A stretch of DNA of 64,000 nucleotides from Ancylostoma caninum (Eukaryota; Nematoda; Chromadorea; Rhabditida; Ancylostomatidae). A model generated the notes under the pieces. It saw only the letters and a list, made by a program, of their open reading frames with translations. It was not told the DNA's origin and ran no database searches. This document shows positions 10,460-23,129 of this stretch, one piece after another. The stretch lies in the NCBI GenBank assembly GCA_037903475.1, contig JBAJFG010000011.1:1-64000 (forward strand). Direction: 5' to 3'. Position 1 is the stretch's first letter, and each line of letters begins with the position of its first letter. A program made the translations under genes and the position numbers.

Positions 10460-13270
10460 CCGTTACATGATGGGTGCGCCGGCGCCCAAAGTGGGAGGAG
10501 ACGGGTCCACTGCTGTGATAAGGGTGCACCGGCGCCCAAAGTAGGGGGAGACGGGTCCACTGCTGTGATAAGGGTGCGCCGGCGCCCAAAGTGGGGGAGA
10601 CGGGTCCACTGCTGTGATAAGGGTGCGCCGGCGCCCAAAGTGGGAGGAGACGGGTCCACTGCTGTGATAAGGGTGCGCCGGCGCCCAAAGTGGGAGGAGA
10701 CGGGTCCACTGCTGTGATAAGGGTGCGCCGGCGCCCAAAGTGGGAGGAGACGGGTCCACTGCTGTGATAAGGGTGCGCCGGCGCCCAAAGTGGGAGGAGA
10801 CGGGTCCACTGCTCACCGGCGCCCAAAGTGGGGAAGACCGGTCCACTGCTGTGATAAGGGTGCGCCGGCGCCCAAAGTGGGGGAGACGGGTCCACTGCTG
10901 TGATAAGGGTGCGCCGGCGCCCAAAGTGGGGGGAGGCGGGTCCACTGCTGTGATAAGGGTGCGCCGGCGCCCAAAGTGGGGGGAGACGGGTCCACTGCTG
11001 TGATAAGGGTGCGCCGGCGCCCAAAGTGGGGGGAGACGGGTCCACTGCTGTGATAAGGGTGTGCCGGCGCCCATAGTGGGGGAGACCGGTCCACTGCTGT
11101 GATAAGGGTGCGCCGGCGCCCAAAGTGGGGGAGACGGGTCCACTGCTGTGATAAGGGTGCGCCGGCGCCCAAAGTGGGGGGAGACGGGTCCACTGCTGTG
11201 ATAAGGGTGCGCCGGCGCCCAAAGTGGGGGGAGACGGGTCCACTGCTGTGATACGGGTGCGCCGGCGCCCAAAGTGGGGGAGACGGGTCCACTGTTGTGA
11301 TAAGGGTGTGCCGGCGCCCAAAGTGGGGGGAGACGGGTCCACTGCTGTGATAAGAGTGCACCGGTGCCCAAAGCGGGGGAGACGGGTCCACTGCTGTGAT
11401 AAGGGTGTGCCGGCGCCCAAAGTGGGGGGAGACGGGTCCACGGCTGTGATAAGGGTGCACTGGCGCCCAAAGTGGGGGAGACGGGTCCACCGCTGTGATA
11501 AGGGTGCACTGGCGCCCAAAGTGGGGGAGACGGGTCCACCGCTGTGATAAGGGTCTACCGGCCCCTAAAGTGGGGGGGAGACGGGTTCACTGCTGTGATA
11601 AGGGTGCGTCGGCGCCCAAGAGTGGGGAAACGTCTGGAGTTGTGACCAGCGGTACTATAAGGGTGCGCCGGCGCCCAAAGTGGTGGGAGACGGATCCACT
11701 GCTGTGATAAGGGTGCGCCGGCGCCCAAAGTGGATGGAGACGGGTCCACCACGGTGATAAGGGTGCGCCGGCGCCCAAAGTGGGGGTAGACGGGTCCACC
11801 ACTGTGATAAGCGTGCACCGGCGCTCAAAGTGGGGGGAGACGAGTCCACTGCTGTGATAAGCGTGCACCGGCGCCCAAAGTGGGGGGAGACGGGTCCATC
11901 ACCCTGATAAGAGTGCGCCGGCGCCCAAAGTGGGGGGAGACGGGTCCACCACTGTGATAAGGGTGCGCCGGCGCCCAAAGTGGGGGAGACGGGTCCACGG
12001 CTGTGGATAAGGTGCACCGGCGCCCAAAGTGGGGGGAGCGGGGTCCACCACTGTGATAAGGTGCACCGGCGCAAAGTGGGGGGAGACGGGTCCATCACTG
12101 TGATAAGGGTGCACCGGCGCCCAAAGTGGGGGGAGACGGGTCCACTGCTGTGATAAGGTGCGCCGGCGCCCAAAGTGGGGGAGACGGGACCGCTGTGATA
12201 AGCGTGCACCGGCGCCCAAAGTGGGGGGAGACGGGTCCACCACTGTGATAAGGCTGCGCCGGCGCCCAAAGTGGGGGGAGACGGGTCCACCACTGTGATA
12301 AGGGTGCGCCGGCGCCCAAAGTGGGGGGAGCCGGGTCCACCACTGTGATAAGGGTGCACCGGCGCCCAAAGTGGGGGGAGACGGGTCCACCACTGTGATA
12401 AGGGTGCGCCGGCGCCCAAAGTGGGGGGAGACGGGTCCACTGCTGTGATAAGCGTGCACCGGCGCCCAAAGTGGGGGGAGACGGGTCCACCACTGTGATA
12501 AGCGTGCACCGGCGCCCAAAGTGGGGGGAGACGGGTCCACTGCTGTGATAAGCGTGCACCGGCGCGCAAAGTGGGGGGAGGCGGGTCCACCACTGTGATA
12601 AGGGTGCGCTGGCGCCCAAAGTGGATGGAGACGGGTCCACCACTGTGATAAGGGTGCGCCGGCGCCCAAAGTGGGGGGAGACGGGTCCACTGCTGTGATA
12701 AGCGTGCACCGGCGCCCAAAGTGGGGGGAGACGGTCCACCACTGTGATAAGCGTGCACCGGCGCCCAAAGTGGGGAGACGGGTCCATCACCCTGATAAGG
12801 GTGCGCCGGCGCCCAAAGTGGGGGGAGACGGGTCCATCACCGTGATAAGGGTGCACCGGCGCCCAAAGTGGGGGGAGACGGGTCCACTGCTGTGATAAGC
12901 GTGCACCGGCGCCCAAAGTGGGGGAGACGGGTCCATCACCCTGATAAGGGTGCGCCGGCGCCCAAAGTGGGGGAAGACGGGTCCATCACCGTGATAAGGG
13001 TGCGCCGGCGCCCAAAGTGGGGGGAGACGGGTCCATCACCCTGATAATAAGGGTGCGCCGGCACCCAAAGTGGGGGGAGACGGGTCCACCACTGTGATAA
13101 GGGTGCGCCGGCGCCCAAAGTGGGGGTAGACGGGTCCACCACTGTGATAAGGCTGCGCCGGCGCTCAATGTGGGGAGACGGGTCCATTACTGTGATAAGG
13201 GTGCGCCGGCGCCCAAAGTGGGGGGAGACGGGTCTACTGCTGTGATAGGGCTGCGCCTGCGCTCAAAAGT
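10460..13270. repeat. Minisatellite array B, about 50-bp unit, roughly 55 copies
   Basis: The unit core is GATAAGGGTGCGCCGGCGCC followed by CAAAGTGGGGGGAGACGGG and TCCACTGCTGT. Period is 49-51 bp because the G-run varies from three to seven bases. Variants include CCACCACTG and CCATCACCCTG in place of CCACTGCTG, and GCGTGCACC in place of GGGTGCGCC. The first third is dominated by the CTGCTG form; the right part mixes variants. Some units are truncated, for example near 10814 and 12070. ORFs of 225-367 residues run through several minus-strand frames only because the unit lacks stops on that strand. Confidence 0.97.
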
Positions 13271-13274
13271 GGAG

Positions 13275-16200
13275 GAGCGCCTGAAAATATAGCTACCGAT
13301 GCAGGAGGGGTGCGCCGGTGTCCACTACTCAAGGAAATGTCATGAGTTAGGTCCATATTTGTTAAATCGATTCGATGGCGTCTAACATCAATCGTTAAAA
13401 AAAAACTAGATGTCAGACCACTGCGCGGATTAGCATGCAATCCGTGTGAATCCTTCCTCCTTACGTCCTCCCCCGCGTTCTTCTCTTCTCATTTGTTTAT
13501 GAACACACCGCACCCTCCACTTTTATATGTTCTAACTGACTCTTATCACTTGACCAGTTATAACAAACAAAGAATGATAGACCATTTTCTGCGGTCAATC
13601 CAGGTTGAACCGGTTATATTTAGTTACAAAAAGCTATTTCAGTTGAGCAAATGATAAAATTGCTTCGAGAAGGTTAATCCTCTTTGATAAGTGCATTTTT
13701 ACATGAGAAAAAGCAATGGAAAGGGTGTGGGACACATTACAGCAAAAATGTGGAATAGCTGTGACTTTATTTGAATGAAGAAGGGATGAAGTCATGCGAG
13801 CGAAGCGAGCATTAGGAAAAGTCTGGAAGTCCGGCGTCAGCCGGACGGCCAGACTGGTGAAAGAATAAACGGTGAGAGGGCACTTAGTTACCTACGGCAT
13901 CTGGCATGAAAGGAAGCGAGCGCGCTGCGCAGTTGCTTTCGACACCGGGACGGTACTGCAGTATCAGTCTTGGTCGGCATGGGCATGATAAAGTGATAAG
14001 ATTGTACTACACCGCTCTCCTTCACTTTTTCAAATTTTCAAAGTCTGCAAAATCTTCCAATTCCCCAGGGCTTTGAGCTTGTTTGAGAAAGTTCCTGTAA
14101 CTGATGAATACATGCAATTATTTAATGAAGTGCAATTACCAAACGATTTTACTACAAAAGAAAGACTTGACTAAAGTAACTTAACGTCCCTATGCTTTGA
14201 AAAATCTATGATTATGATTTATGATTACTATAGCTGGTTCATGTAACAGGCCACGCTCCGGCTGCAGCTAAAATGGGCTCGGGTAACTCAGTGCCGCCCT
14301 CCGCCCCCACGGTGAGAGTTGTAGGAAGCTTGAAGAAAACAGGAATTAGCCAACCGAATACAAAAATAAGAAAAGGAAGGATGTTTTGAATGCTAAAACA
14401 TGTTAAGCGAATCATAAACAGCTGATATCTGGCGTTTTTCGCGCTCTAAGTATACACTGATTCAAGTGTGACAACTCGTACGACTTGGCCTCTTACAAGT
14501 CCAGCTGAGCAAGGATGCGTAATGCTCTGGTAAATGCGAATGGTGGGTGATGTTGCTGTGATCTGTGTCTCTATGCTCTCTTCACATCCAGGGAATCATG
14601 ACACTGACAAAACTGTCGAGACGAAAATTCCCGTTGCTGCTGCCTTTAACCTAGTGGTTCGGTGTACTTCAATCGCAGCAACCACATTCGAGATGGTCAC
14701 GTGTTGTAAGTACGACGCTAACGCCAAAGATTCCCATGTAATTTATTGCACTGACTAAGCTGCTCCTAGTCTTCTGGCACACGGGTGAACAATAGTTATT
14801 TGACTTCGTGGAACCTGTTGAGGACAATTATTCAATCTGTGTAATAGTTTTTTTGGGCTTTCATTGAATTTGTGTACATGCGTAGTTCGTCAAACGACTA
14901 GAGTCCACGTTACGATTTTATGAGTATTCTGACAACGGAATGGTCTTCGAGTGGGGCCGAGTGCTTCGGAAAAAAGAAAGTTATGTCATTTTTTAAATGG
15001 GGAACTCGTAGGCGCTTCAAAGTAGTGGGAATGCTGGCCCTTGCCGGAAAAGTTAGTGAACTACGATATTGCTATGAGTTAAGAGAGAGTTTGGAGGTCT
15101 CTTTCCAACCTGAAGTTGCGTATTTGCATGGTTGTTAACAGATGTTTCACAGAATTCTTGAGTGATGTGTTTACCAACCAGACAATCGCACGATCACAAC
15201 CACAGCGGGGCCATTGGTGTTTTTGCTTGAGATGAAATGTCATAAAAATACGATTCCTCATGTTTTGTAAATAAGAAGAATTTCGTCGATAATCCGGGCT
15301 ACTGCGGTCGCTCTTGATCCTGCCCAGCGACTCCATTGTGATTCCAGTTCCCATTTGTCCAGCTCGGACACGACCGACTCACAACAGCTGCTATCATCGC
15401 CGCGATGCGAAAATCGCACTTGTTACTTGCCGCTTAATTCAACTGCCTGTCCGTTCGTACAGCATGCATTCTCAGCGCTCATTTTTACCGTTCATGTTCG
15501 TAAAAAAAGGAATTCCTTTATTCTTTGGATCAATCAGATCTTGAGTCACACTGCAATTTCAATTGTAATTTCTTTGTTCTAGTACAGTAATTTCTTATTT
15601 TTCGTACTTGCTTCTTTTGTGGGTACATATTTGGAGATGGTGGCGCCTTAGACTCTCGGACTTTATAATCTCCGAATAGCATAAACAACAAATGCGGTGA
15701 TTCAGTGGATAATATGTAACGTAGAAGAGATAGAGAATAAAGTGAGAGTAGTGAGTAATGACTGCATATTACTGCTTACAACATCATTTCAACTAGTGCA
15801 TATCATTACAGTCCCGTTCCCTCTTCATGAGGAGTCATATGAGTGATGCTATGGATACGGTGAGGATCATAAGGATCATCGATTCGTCGATGTTACTTTT
15901 CTTCAATACTCATAGCTTACATTGTATCTTTTGCTGCGCCAAATTTCCTAATAACCGCTACAATCCTTGCGCAGCACACCTGGCATCTTCGTATCCAGTT
16001 CACAGACTCAGTTCTTTCTTATTGCGACATCGACATAAATTTCGACAAGACATCCTCGTTATTGGGGCTTCTTTACTGTTTATTATTGATAATCAAGAAT
16101 CCAGACTACTGATAATCGTAACTACGGGCTTGTAATGTTTAAACAACAGTTTAGCACAATACAATAAGGATGGAACACTAGAAGAGCATCATCAATTCCT

Positions 16201-16840
16201 TTATTGCAATTTCTCTTTATTGCGTACGAAGAGACCTGTGGGCTGGGAGGTGTGATATTTATAATCGCTTCTGAATTTCTTGAACTGTTGTGGTTTTAGT
16301 ACTTCTGTCATGGTCACAATGTCACATAAAAGAACTCCACCCTCAATGAGGTAATTAAGGTGAGCAGAGTCATAAATGTCACACAGGTGCTCGTGTTGAC
16401 ATCACATGAGTTGTGTCCTGATTTTGTTGTGGAAAATTCTCCGGATTAAATGCTGGCGAGGCCTAGATTAGTTCACTTCGCTGTGAGAGTAAGACTTTTC
16501 CAATAGTGCAAGAGTTAGTACATTAAAAATATTAAGCCACTTTCCAGAAAAATCAGGATGTCTCTATCCGGAATATGTTTTTTTCCAAAATCAAATAAGA
16601 ATTGAACACTGAAAAATATGTCTCAAAAGGGATCTTTGCTACTACTTCACGAAAGTGGTGAAAGTGAATAAATCTTAACTGGCTTTCTATTGTACTCCAC
16701 ATGTCGACGTACCAAAAAAAAAAGACCATGCTGCCTATTAGAATGCGGTAGTCGCGAAATCCATGGCTCTCAAATCCTATTTCGGACAAATGCCCCTCCA
16801 CTCAAAGTATAGCTTTATTTGGACCCTGAGATAATAATAT
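13275..16840. other. No recognised gene
   Basis: Apart from the hairpin element at 13796-13855 and a smaller GC-rich hairpin near 13909-13943 (GAAGCGAGCGCGCTGCGCAG core), I see only short ORFs: 74 residues at 14534-14758, 72 at 14920-15138, 102 at 15827-16135. None carries a known motif or a convincing exon border. Confidence 0.4.
13796..13855 (+). repeat. Structured GC-rich hairpin element, copy 2
   Basis: The same leader GCGAGCGAAGCGAGC occurs exactly 24 nt before the stem, as in copy 1. The outer stem is AGTCTGG (13820-13826) with CCAGACT (13849-13855). The inner stem and loop (GTCCGGC GTCA GCCGGAC) are identical to copy 1. Relative to copy 1, one outer pair changes C-G to T-A and another A-T to G-C, so pairing is kept. 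Flanking sequence outside about 9776-9840 is not shared. Confidence 0.8.
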
Positions 16841-16842
16841 TA

Positions 16843-17799
16843 GGTTGAGGAATTATAAATGTCCGTTTGACCTTCAAGTTTAAAACAGTACCACGACAAT
16901 ATTGCAAGAGCTCCATTCAAGGGGTATTTTCCAAATTGTTACATGACTCTTCTATCTCTCTATACTATACTCTCACGAAATGAACGAGTGTCCTCTATGA
17001 CAAAATCGCAGCGCTTTGAGACGCCGTAGCGACCCACCCAAATTTTAGCTCCACCGCAGTTTTTAAAGTTCTTCTCCTTCAATGAACGCTGCATAGGCAA
17101 GAGCAGATGCTAGTCTGATAGTGCCAATCCTATACTAGGAGGCGGGTGGGGTAGGGCATCCCATCCCTATTTCTTGGTACTCTTCTAGGTCATTTTCACA
17201 ATGTGTCGTTCTGACCATGTTGTGGATAAGTTTTGTAGCTGCTGTTCTGATACCATGACGATGGAGTTCTCGGTCCAAGCGGTCCTAATATTGCGCAGAG
17301 GGATCAGCGCTAAACTAATGACTATTAATCATCATCCTTGAATGGGGCGTTCCTTTGATATCTCACTTCAAACGCAGTGTCACCTTCCATTCGTGACAGT
17401 AGGATTTACGTGTCGGGATAGGCCGCTGTGCGTCCTATTCCGACACGCTGAGCAGGAATGGTTTTTTGTCTGCATGTTCAAGGCACACTCTTCTATTATC
17501 TGACACTATAACGGTTTCAAATAGTGGTGACTCTTTACACGGCAGAGAAGGATTCGGCCGATGGCGGCTCGCGCACTTACTATGTCCGTCTTGAGTAATT
17601 AAAAATAATTGTTGCTACCAATTAAAGATAATTCTACAAAAGTAAAAAATTGGAGGATACCAAACAAATCACATATTTTTTGGAGCGCCATGAAGCTCTC
17701 TTTCACATGAATGCAAATGCCCTACCAAAAATAGTGACATTGTGGAAAATAGAGGAGGAAAGGAAAACGGATGCAGCGGACATTTATAATTCCTCAACC
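16843..17799. mobile_element. 957-bp non-autonomous Tc1/mariner-type element
   Basis: Terminal inverted repeats start GGTTGAGGAATTATAAATGT and the right end is its reverse complement, flanked by TA on both sides (16841-16842, 17800-17801). The length is near that of a mariner but no DDE transposase frame can be read. A minus-strand ORF (17669-17899) overlaps the right end. An internal hairpin at 17409-17447 has 14-bp arms starting CGTGTCGGGATAGG with one mismatch. It is probably a deleted derivative of an autonomous element. Confidence 0.75.
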
Positions 17800-17801
17800 T
17801 A

Positions 17802-20800
17802 ATAGATTCTGGACCCCACATAATCCACATCCTATTTCTCGCGGTTCTAATTGAATGTTCGAAAATGACCAAAACGTCTTCCAAACGCGACTCAACCAAC
17901 CCTGGTTTTTATCAATGCATGGTGCTTTATGCACGCAATGGAAGCCTTCCTTCATGGCAAAAACCACGCAACAGCTACAGCTCAATTTTGACGATACATC
18001 GGTCATCTTACCCAGGTAACGAATGCTCCGTCACTTGCTTGGCTAGAAAAAACCTCGGACGAGAGGGTTTTCACGTTTCCAGGGCATTCGATGCAAACGA
18101 ATGCCCTCAGTGGACAACTCACACTCATCTGGGCAAAAGTCTTGAAAACTCTTGCAGCTGTTGCAGTTTTCAAGCAAAGACATAATGACTGACAAGAAGA
18201 ACGTAGTGATGTAAATAGAATGGGTATTGTGAATTCTTCATTTTGTGCCTCGCATTTGTTGTTTCATGCAGCGGCAATACACCGTTCAGATTCTAAAGAC
18301 TGTTACTTCTCTTTTTGTTTTTCTGAGAATACTTGTTTCTTTTCTCTCCATTTCAAACTGACGTTTGCTAATAGAAGCCCTGCTATAGGCGCTACTCTGC
18401 CAGAGTTCCCAAAAATGCCCGGACATAGTTTCATAGATCTGTACAGGATAGTTTCCGCAGTGGTCACACTCCGATCTGATCGGCAGCGGAAGTGCTCCGC
18501 GCAGCCGCGAGCACCTGTCTGGATCATTTATCCAGACGTCAGCGTTCATTCCATCTAGACTATAGCCTCCTTGATTTTTGGGTTATTGACGTGAGTAGAT
18601 GGGAAAGTGGAGCAACATGTCACTTTTTAGGCTGTCAAGGTGTTGTGTGCTCATATTTCGGAAGGAACAGCTGCACATTCACACAGATACGATGCGTCAG
18701 ACAATGCAAAATGAAGAACCTTCCTGGCGGCATCGCCCATAAAGCTCTGCATAGTGCCTCGTTTGTGTAGACTTTTTGCGGTCCAAGTTTGAATATGGAT
18801 TTGCTTCCTTTACTATGAACACAACTAAGGCTTGGAAGGAAAGCTGTCATCGACACCGCGCAAAATAAGGAAACTTGAGAGGCAAACACATTAACCATTT
18901 TATCTAGAAGGGTTGTAGGCTAAAAACATGCGTATACGCACAATGGAAGGGTTCCAGATAGAGATCATCTGCACACTCAAACCCGTTTCATTGGAGCACT
19001 CTACTGAATAGTCTCCAACTGTGCTTACAAAAGCATAGAAGACTCCTGTGAGCCTCGACCATTCGCCGCGCAACACCAGCTAGGCCTTTGACGTCAGGAT
19101 TCATGAGCACATAACAGAGCCATAACCGCCTAACCCAGAGACTAAGGGGTTGACCGACCATCTTTTGCGTGCTGCGTTTCCTAGATATTACGTAGTCTAT
19201 AATAGAAGCAATCAAGCCAACCATCACTGGTTTGCTTGGTTATGTTATCGTTTCATGAATCCCAGCCCAGGCCATTGATATCACCACTATCATCTCTACA
19301 GATTCTGCGATGTTGCACCACAAGCGGGTGGTGCCGAATGGGATATCGTCTATAAATACATATGTTCTCCGATCTGACAACGGCTAGAGCAGGGATTGGT
19401 TTCCACCTCGAGGAATACTGACACTTCTTTTTCCCGGATGACATAGATACTTACTTCTTCTCAAAACAAAACAAAGTTGGTGTTGTTCGGATATTAGGTA
19501 ACGTTCTACTTGGTTGATTTATGGTACAGCCGCAGGAAAATTCCGGAGGTAATGCCAGATGACTGAACAAATCGTTTCTCGTCAGCAGTAAATCAAAGTC
19601 TCTTTTTTCTCTCAGCAGCATTCTCAAGGTTAACTTCAAATTTTTAGGAACCTCAAGCAAATCCATACATCAAGTAGGTTCTGCCGGCTGCTTCTTGATA
19701 CTATTGCTTTGAAATTTCACTGAGGTTCAAATGTTGTTTTTTTTTTGACACTGAAGAATATAGCGCAAGAATTGGCGCTATTGTCAGTAGAGTGGCATTC
19801 TTTGTACAATATTAAGCATATTTTTCATTTCGAAGAGTCAGTCGGTGCGCCAGAATGAAAAAAAAAACTTTATGGAACCTATCACAGTGCGCCAATGTCT
19901 CTACTCGACGAGTAGTCATATACTTTATCATGCTAGACGTGAGCTAATGTGGCAACATCTGTTTGAAATTTGGAGTATTTTGATTAAGCAAATTTTCTGA
20001 AATTGATTGTATTAATTGCAATCAATTACGTCGGTGGGAATAAGTAAGGTTATGAGGTCCTACTTTTATTTTCGCTTCGTTAGTTTAGTGTGGTGATAAG
20101 CTTTTCCGGTTATTCCTGCTCTACTTTTTCTCACAAAATTTTGGATGGCCAGCCTCTACATATGGTGTAGTAAAGAAGTAAAACAGGATAAAACCAAAGA
20201 GTTCGAAGATTAATACCCATGTTCAGCCTGTAAGGAATATCACGCTGAGAAATTCTGCTACGAGACCTATTGCTTCAAGCACATCCACAAGCGGAGGCCA
20301 GAGATAACGAGCAGTGGGAAATCCCCCTACTTTACAGCATATAACACCCATAAACGCTTGACTAGTGCTCCGTTAAGAGCGTTTCATTCCAAATTATGGA
20401 TGAACAGTTGTTTGGCGTTGCGGTAAACAGAGCGATAGTACTCTCACTAAGGTGTTCGACCTCCGAGTGTAGTGCGTACCTCGGTGGCAAGATTTATAGC
20501 TCATTTCCGAGACGCAGCCTAGACGCCTGTCGTCCTCATTCTCGTCGACGTCAAAGCTTTGAGACCAGATGTACCCTATTCCGACCAATGCTCTCTAGAA
20601 GTTTTACAGTGTAAATTTTCTTGTGTATCCATGAGAACAGTTAAGTAGGTGCAGTACCGCTATCGCCAGTTTTCTACTCTGCTTCTGGAGATTTCCTATT
20701 TATTCACCATTATTGAGCGCTTTCTTGTTATGATGGTGGATGTCATCACTCTTTTTCAGATAATAAACGTTGACGTCGTGATGCTGTGGTGAACGGCCTG

Positions 20801-22226
20801 TCTTTATATCCACGTTCTTAACATCAGCTTCAGCCAGCAGTTGGAGCCAAGACAGGCACAATGCCTCGCATGGCGGAGCGCCTCGCAGGCACCTTCGTCG
20901 GGCCTGACAACATAGGTGGACCCACACAGGATCAGCATAGGATCAGTGTCTACGAATTCCCTTCGAACCACGCACCTCACATTGTTATACGGTTAGTCAC
21001 TTCATAGTTTACGTAGTGTTCCGTTTCGTTTCATAAGCTAGTGGTTTCCTAAGGTTGGCGTATTTTTTCTACTTCATTTCTCTCAACTCGTTGCCGTATC
21101 CTTAAAATAATGGGGGAGATTGATGTTGTTTCACTTGTAGTCATTCTAAATAGCGTTTTATCTAGCTACGCATTGAGTTTTCACCTCGGGTAGAGCTCTC
21201 AAGCAGGGTTTAGAGGAGGGAGGGTGGATGAAGGAAGGAAGGCAGGGGAGGTGGGCATAGAGAATAAAACCAGACATTTGCGGAATGACTCTTCATTATT
21301 TTTTTGAGAAAGCAGTTGTGATGTCTCGGCCTTTTTTTTTCTAAGAGTGAGATAAGATGACTAACCCTTTTGGCATTTACGTACGCAGTAACCTTTAATT
21401 TCCTCATCGAACTAGAAGCTCATTTGCGGAGTCGCTGACCTGCTGCTGGATCTAAATTGTTTTCTTTCTTTCTTTTCTCTTATTTCTCCTTTAGAATATC
21501 TGCTAGTGAATAAATCTTAGTTATGCTTAGGAAAAAGGGAAGATAATGGAAATCAGGCTCGCGAGGCATTTTGAATTCAAAACATGTAGTACTTCCTACT
21601 CCTGAAGACTGAATTTTCATCGGAAAATGTAAAAAGAATGGAATAAGGAACAATGTGATGCTTTAGAGAAACCAGTCATGAAAAATTAACCCCAGCTTGC
21701 CTTCACAAGGAGTAGAAGTGTGATCTACAAGAAATGTAATATAAGCATCATTTTGCACCCTCTGTGAGCTAGCGCTGTGACAGGCACTGAACGTAAATAC
21801 TGGCTACCTTCATCCTGTTTTTTTTTTATTCTCAAGCAGCTGAGTCTTATCCAATCTGCGCTGTGACGGACATAATGGTACATAATGGTGTGGCCGCAAT
21901 ATTGTGTTGCCTAAGGACAAATTCAATTAGCTATGAATATAAGTATGAAATCATTTCCTTTAAGATACCTCTATCCAATTGATAGACGACGACTAAAAAT
22001 CCATCCAGCTGCTTCATTAACAACTCTTGTCATCTTTATTTATCTGACGCATCTCATTTGTGCAAGGGAATGAAAACGTTGATGGATTGGTTATTGTAGA
22101 TAACAGAGCGGATAAAAATTGTTAACGACTGATACATAATTGCTGATTTTTCCAAGGCTAAGTACTTTGGATGAGTGCCCTGCTTTTGCTCGCGTCCCTT
22201 ATTGTTCATTGGGAACCAACGAAACC
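17802..22226. other. No recognised gene
   Basis: Scattered ORFs of 60-112 residues occur on both strands (17865-18185, 18220-18558 plus; 18988-19227, 19451-19666, 20700-20927 minus). None shows a family motif. The cluster of minus ORFs at 18.99-19.67 kb could be old coding sequence or a retroelement remnant, but I cannot join them by splice signals. Confidence 0.35.
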
Positions 22227-22228
22227 TA

Positions 22229-22530
22229 TAGTGGAGTCGTTTTGACAGTGCGTTTTCCGTGACAGCGGCTCGCTGGCACTGGAGCACGCAGCGCGGTCGG
22301 TCAAAAAGTTGACCTATGATTGATCTGGTATCTTTGAACAGTTTTATCGCTTGTTTCCTCTTATATTGTTCTTCCTCAGCTCTAAGAACAAATGAAGAAG
22401 GGAACAGACGATAAAACTCGTCAAAGAAGCCGGATCCATCGTGGATCAACTGTTTGACCGACCGCACTGCGTGCCCCAATGCCAGCAGGGCCGCTGCCGC
22501 GGACAACGCACTGTCAAAACGACTCCACTA
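22229..22530 (-). mobile_element. 302-bp foldback MITE, copy 1
   Basis: Ends are TAGTGGAGTCGTTTTGACAG and its inverse, flanked by TA (22227-22228, 22531-22532). The arms pair over roughly 90 bp with mismatches. A second copy lies at 39972-40271 in the opposite orientation. Both read open as an Ala/Lys-rich frame containing HDGSGFFDEFYRLFP and EEQYKRKQAIKLFKDTRS, which is probably a by-product of the arm sequence. Confidence 0.85.
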
Positions 22531-22779
22531 TACGTAGTACATGTATACGGATGTTTGCTTTAATGTTGTAAATGTTTGTTTTTTTATTAGGGTGGTAAGA
22601 AAGCCCTGAGCCGATTTTTTTTTGAAATTTCGAGAACTTTCGATTATTGATGGGTGTCCATGATCTGCCGTGTGGAAGTTGTAGATCAAACTCGGGCTTC
22701 TCCACAATAGACATGAAAAGATAAAGGATAAAGTGGTCAGCGTTAATCAATCACGTCACGTGGGATGCACCACGCATTC

Positions 22780-23003
22780 GACTTCATCTGAACATCGTGG
22801 AGGCATTGGATGCGTATCTGCCCTATACAGTGACTTGCGGGCGGCATCCGATATACCAGTCAGTGATTCATCCTCCCAGACTCCTCTGGTACTAATTTAC
22901 CGAACCCGGAGGGATGGAAGGCTTGGTTGGCCTCGGACGGGATCGAACCATCGATCATGTGCGTGCGCAGCGAGCCTCTTACCACTGCGCCACAGCGCCC
23001 CAC
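22780..23003 (-). mobile_element. tRNA-derived SINE
   Basis: On the minus strand, beginning near 23003, there is an A-box-like TGGCGCAGTGG and a B-box-like GGTTCGATCCC spaced as in a tRNA, ending CCGAGGCCA. The acceptor arms do not pair (5' GGGGCGC against 3' CGAGGCC), so this is not a working tRNA. About 150 nt of non-tRNA body follows (TTCCATCCCTCCGGGTTCGG and onward), typical of a SINE transcribed by RNA polymerase III and mobilised by a LINE. The body end near 22780 is approximate. Confidence 0.65.
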
Positions 23004-23129
23004 AATAAGCATATGTGGCCAAATTGCCTTCCCTAATCTTAATTACGACGTCAAGATTACAAGAGGTCCTCCAAGCCACAATCAGTTTTCCTGCTCTGCC
23101 CGCACCGAAAGGAGTTTCCGGATTATCTG

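Noticed and set aside
9122..13187. ORFs of up to 367 residues across the minisatellite arrays
   Set aside because: Several frames are open at once on the minus strand because the unit contains no stop on that strand, and the roughly 50-bp unit shifts frame each copy. No start context, splice site or family motif supports translation.
9246..13270. CRISPR array
   Set aside because: Units are contiguous tandem repeats with no unique spacers of constant length, no cas genes are present, and the context is eukaryotic.
18988..19666. Minus-strand ORF cluster as a multi-exon gene
   Set aside because: No phase-consistent joins or family motifs were found; codon pattern is not convincing.
22931..23003. 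Functional tRNA gene on the minus strand
   Set aside because: A- and B-boxes are present but the acceptor arms do not pair and a SINE body follows.
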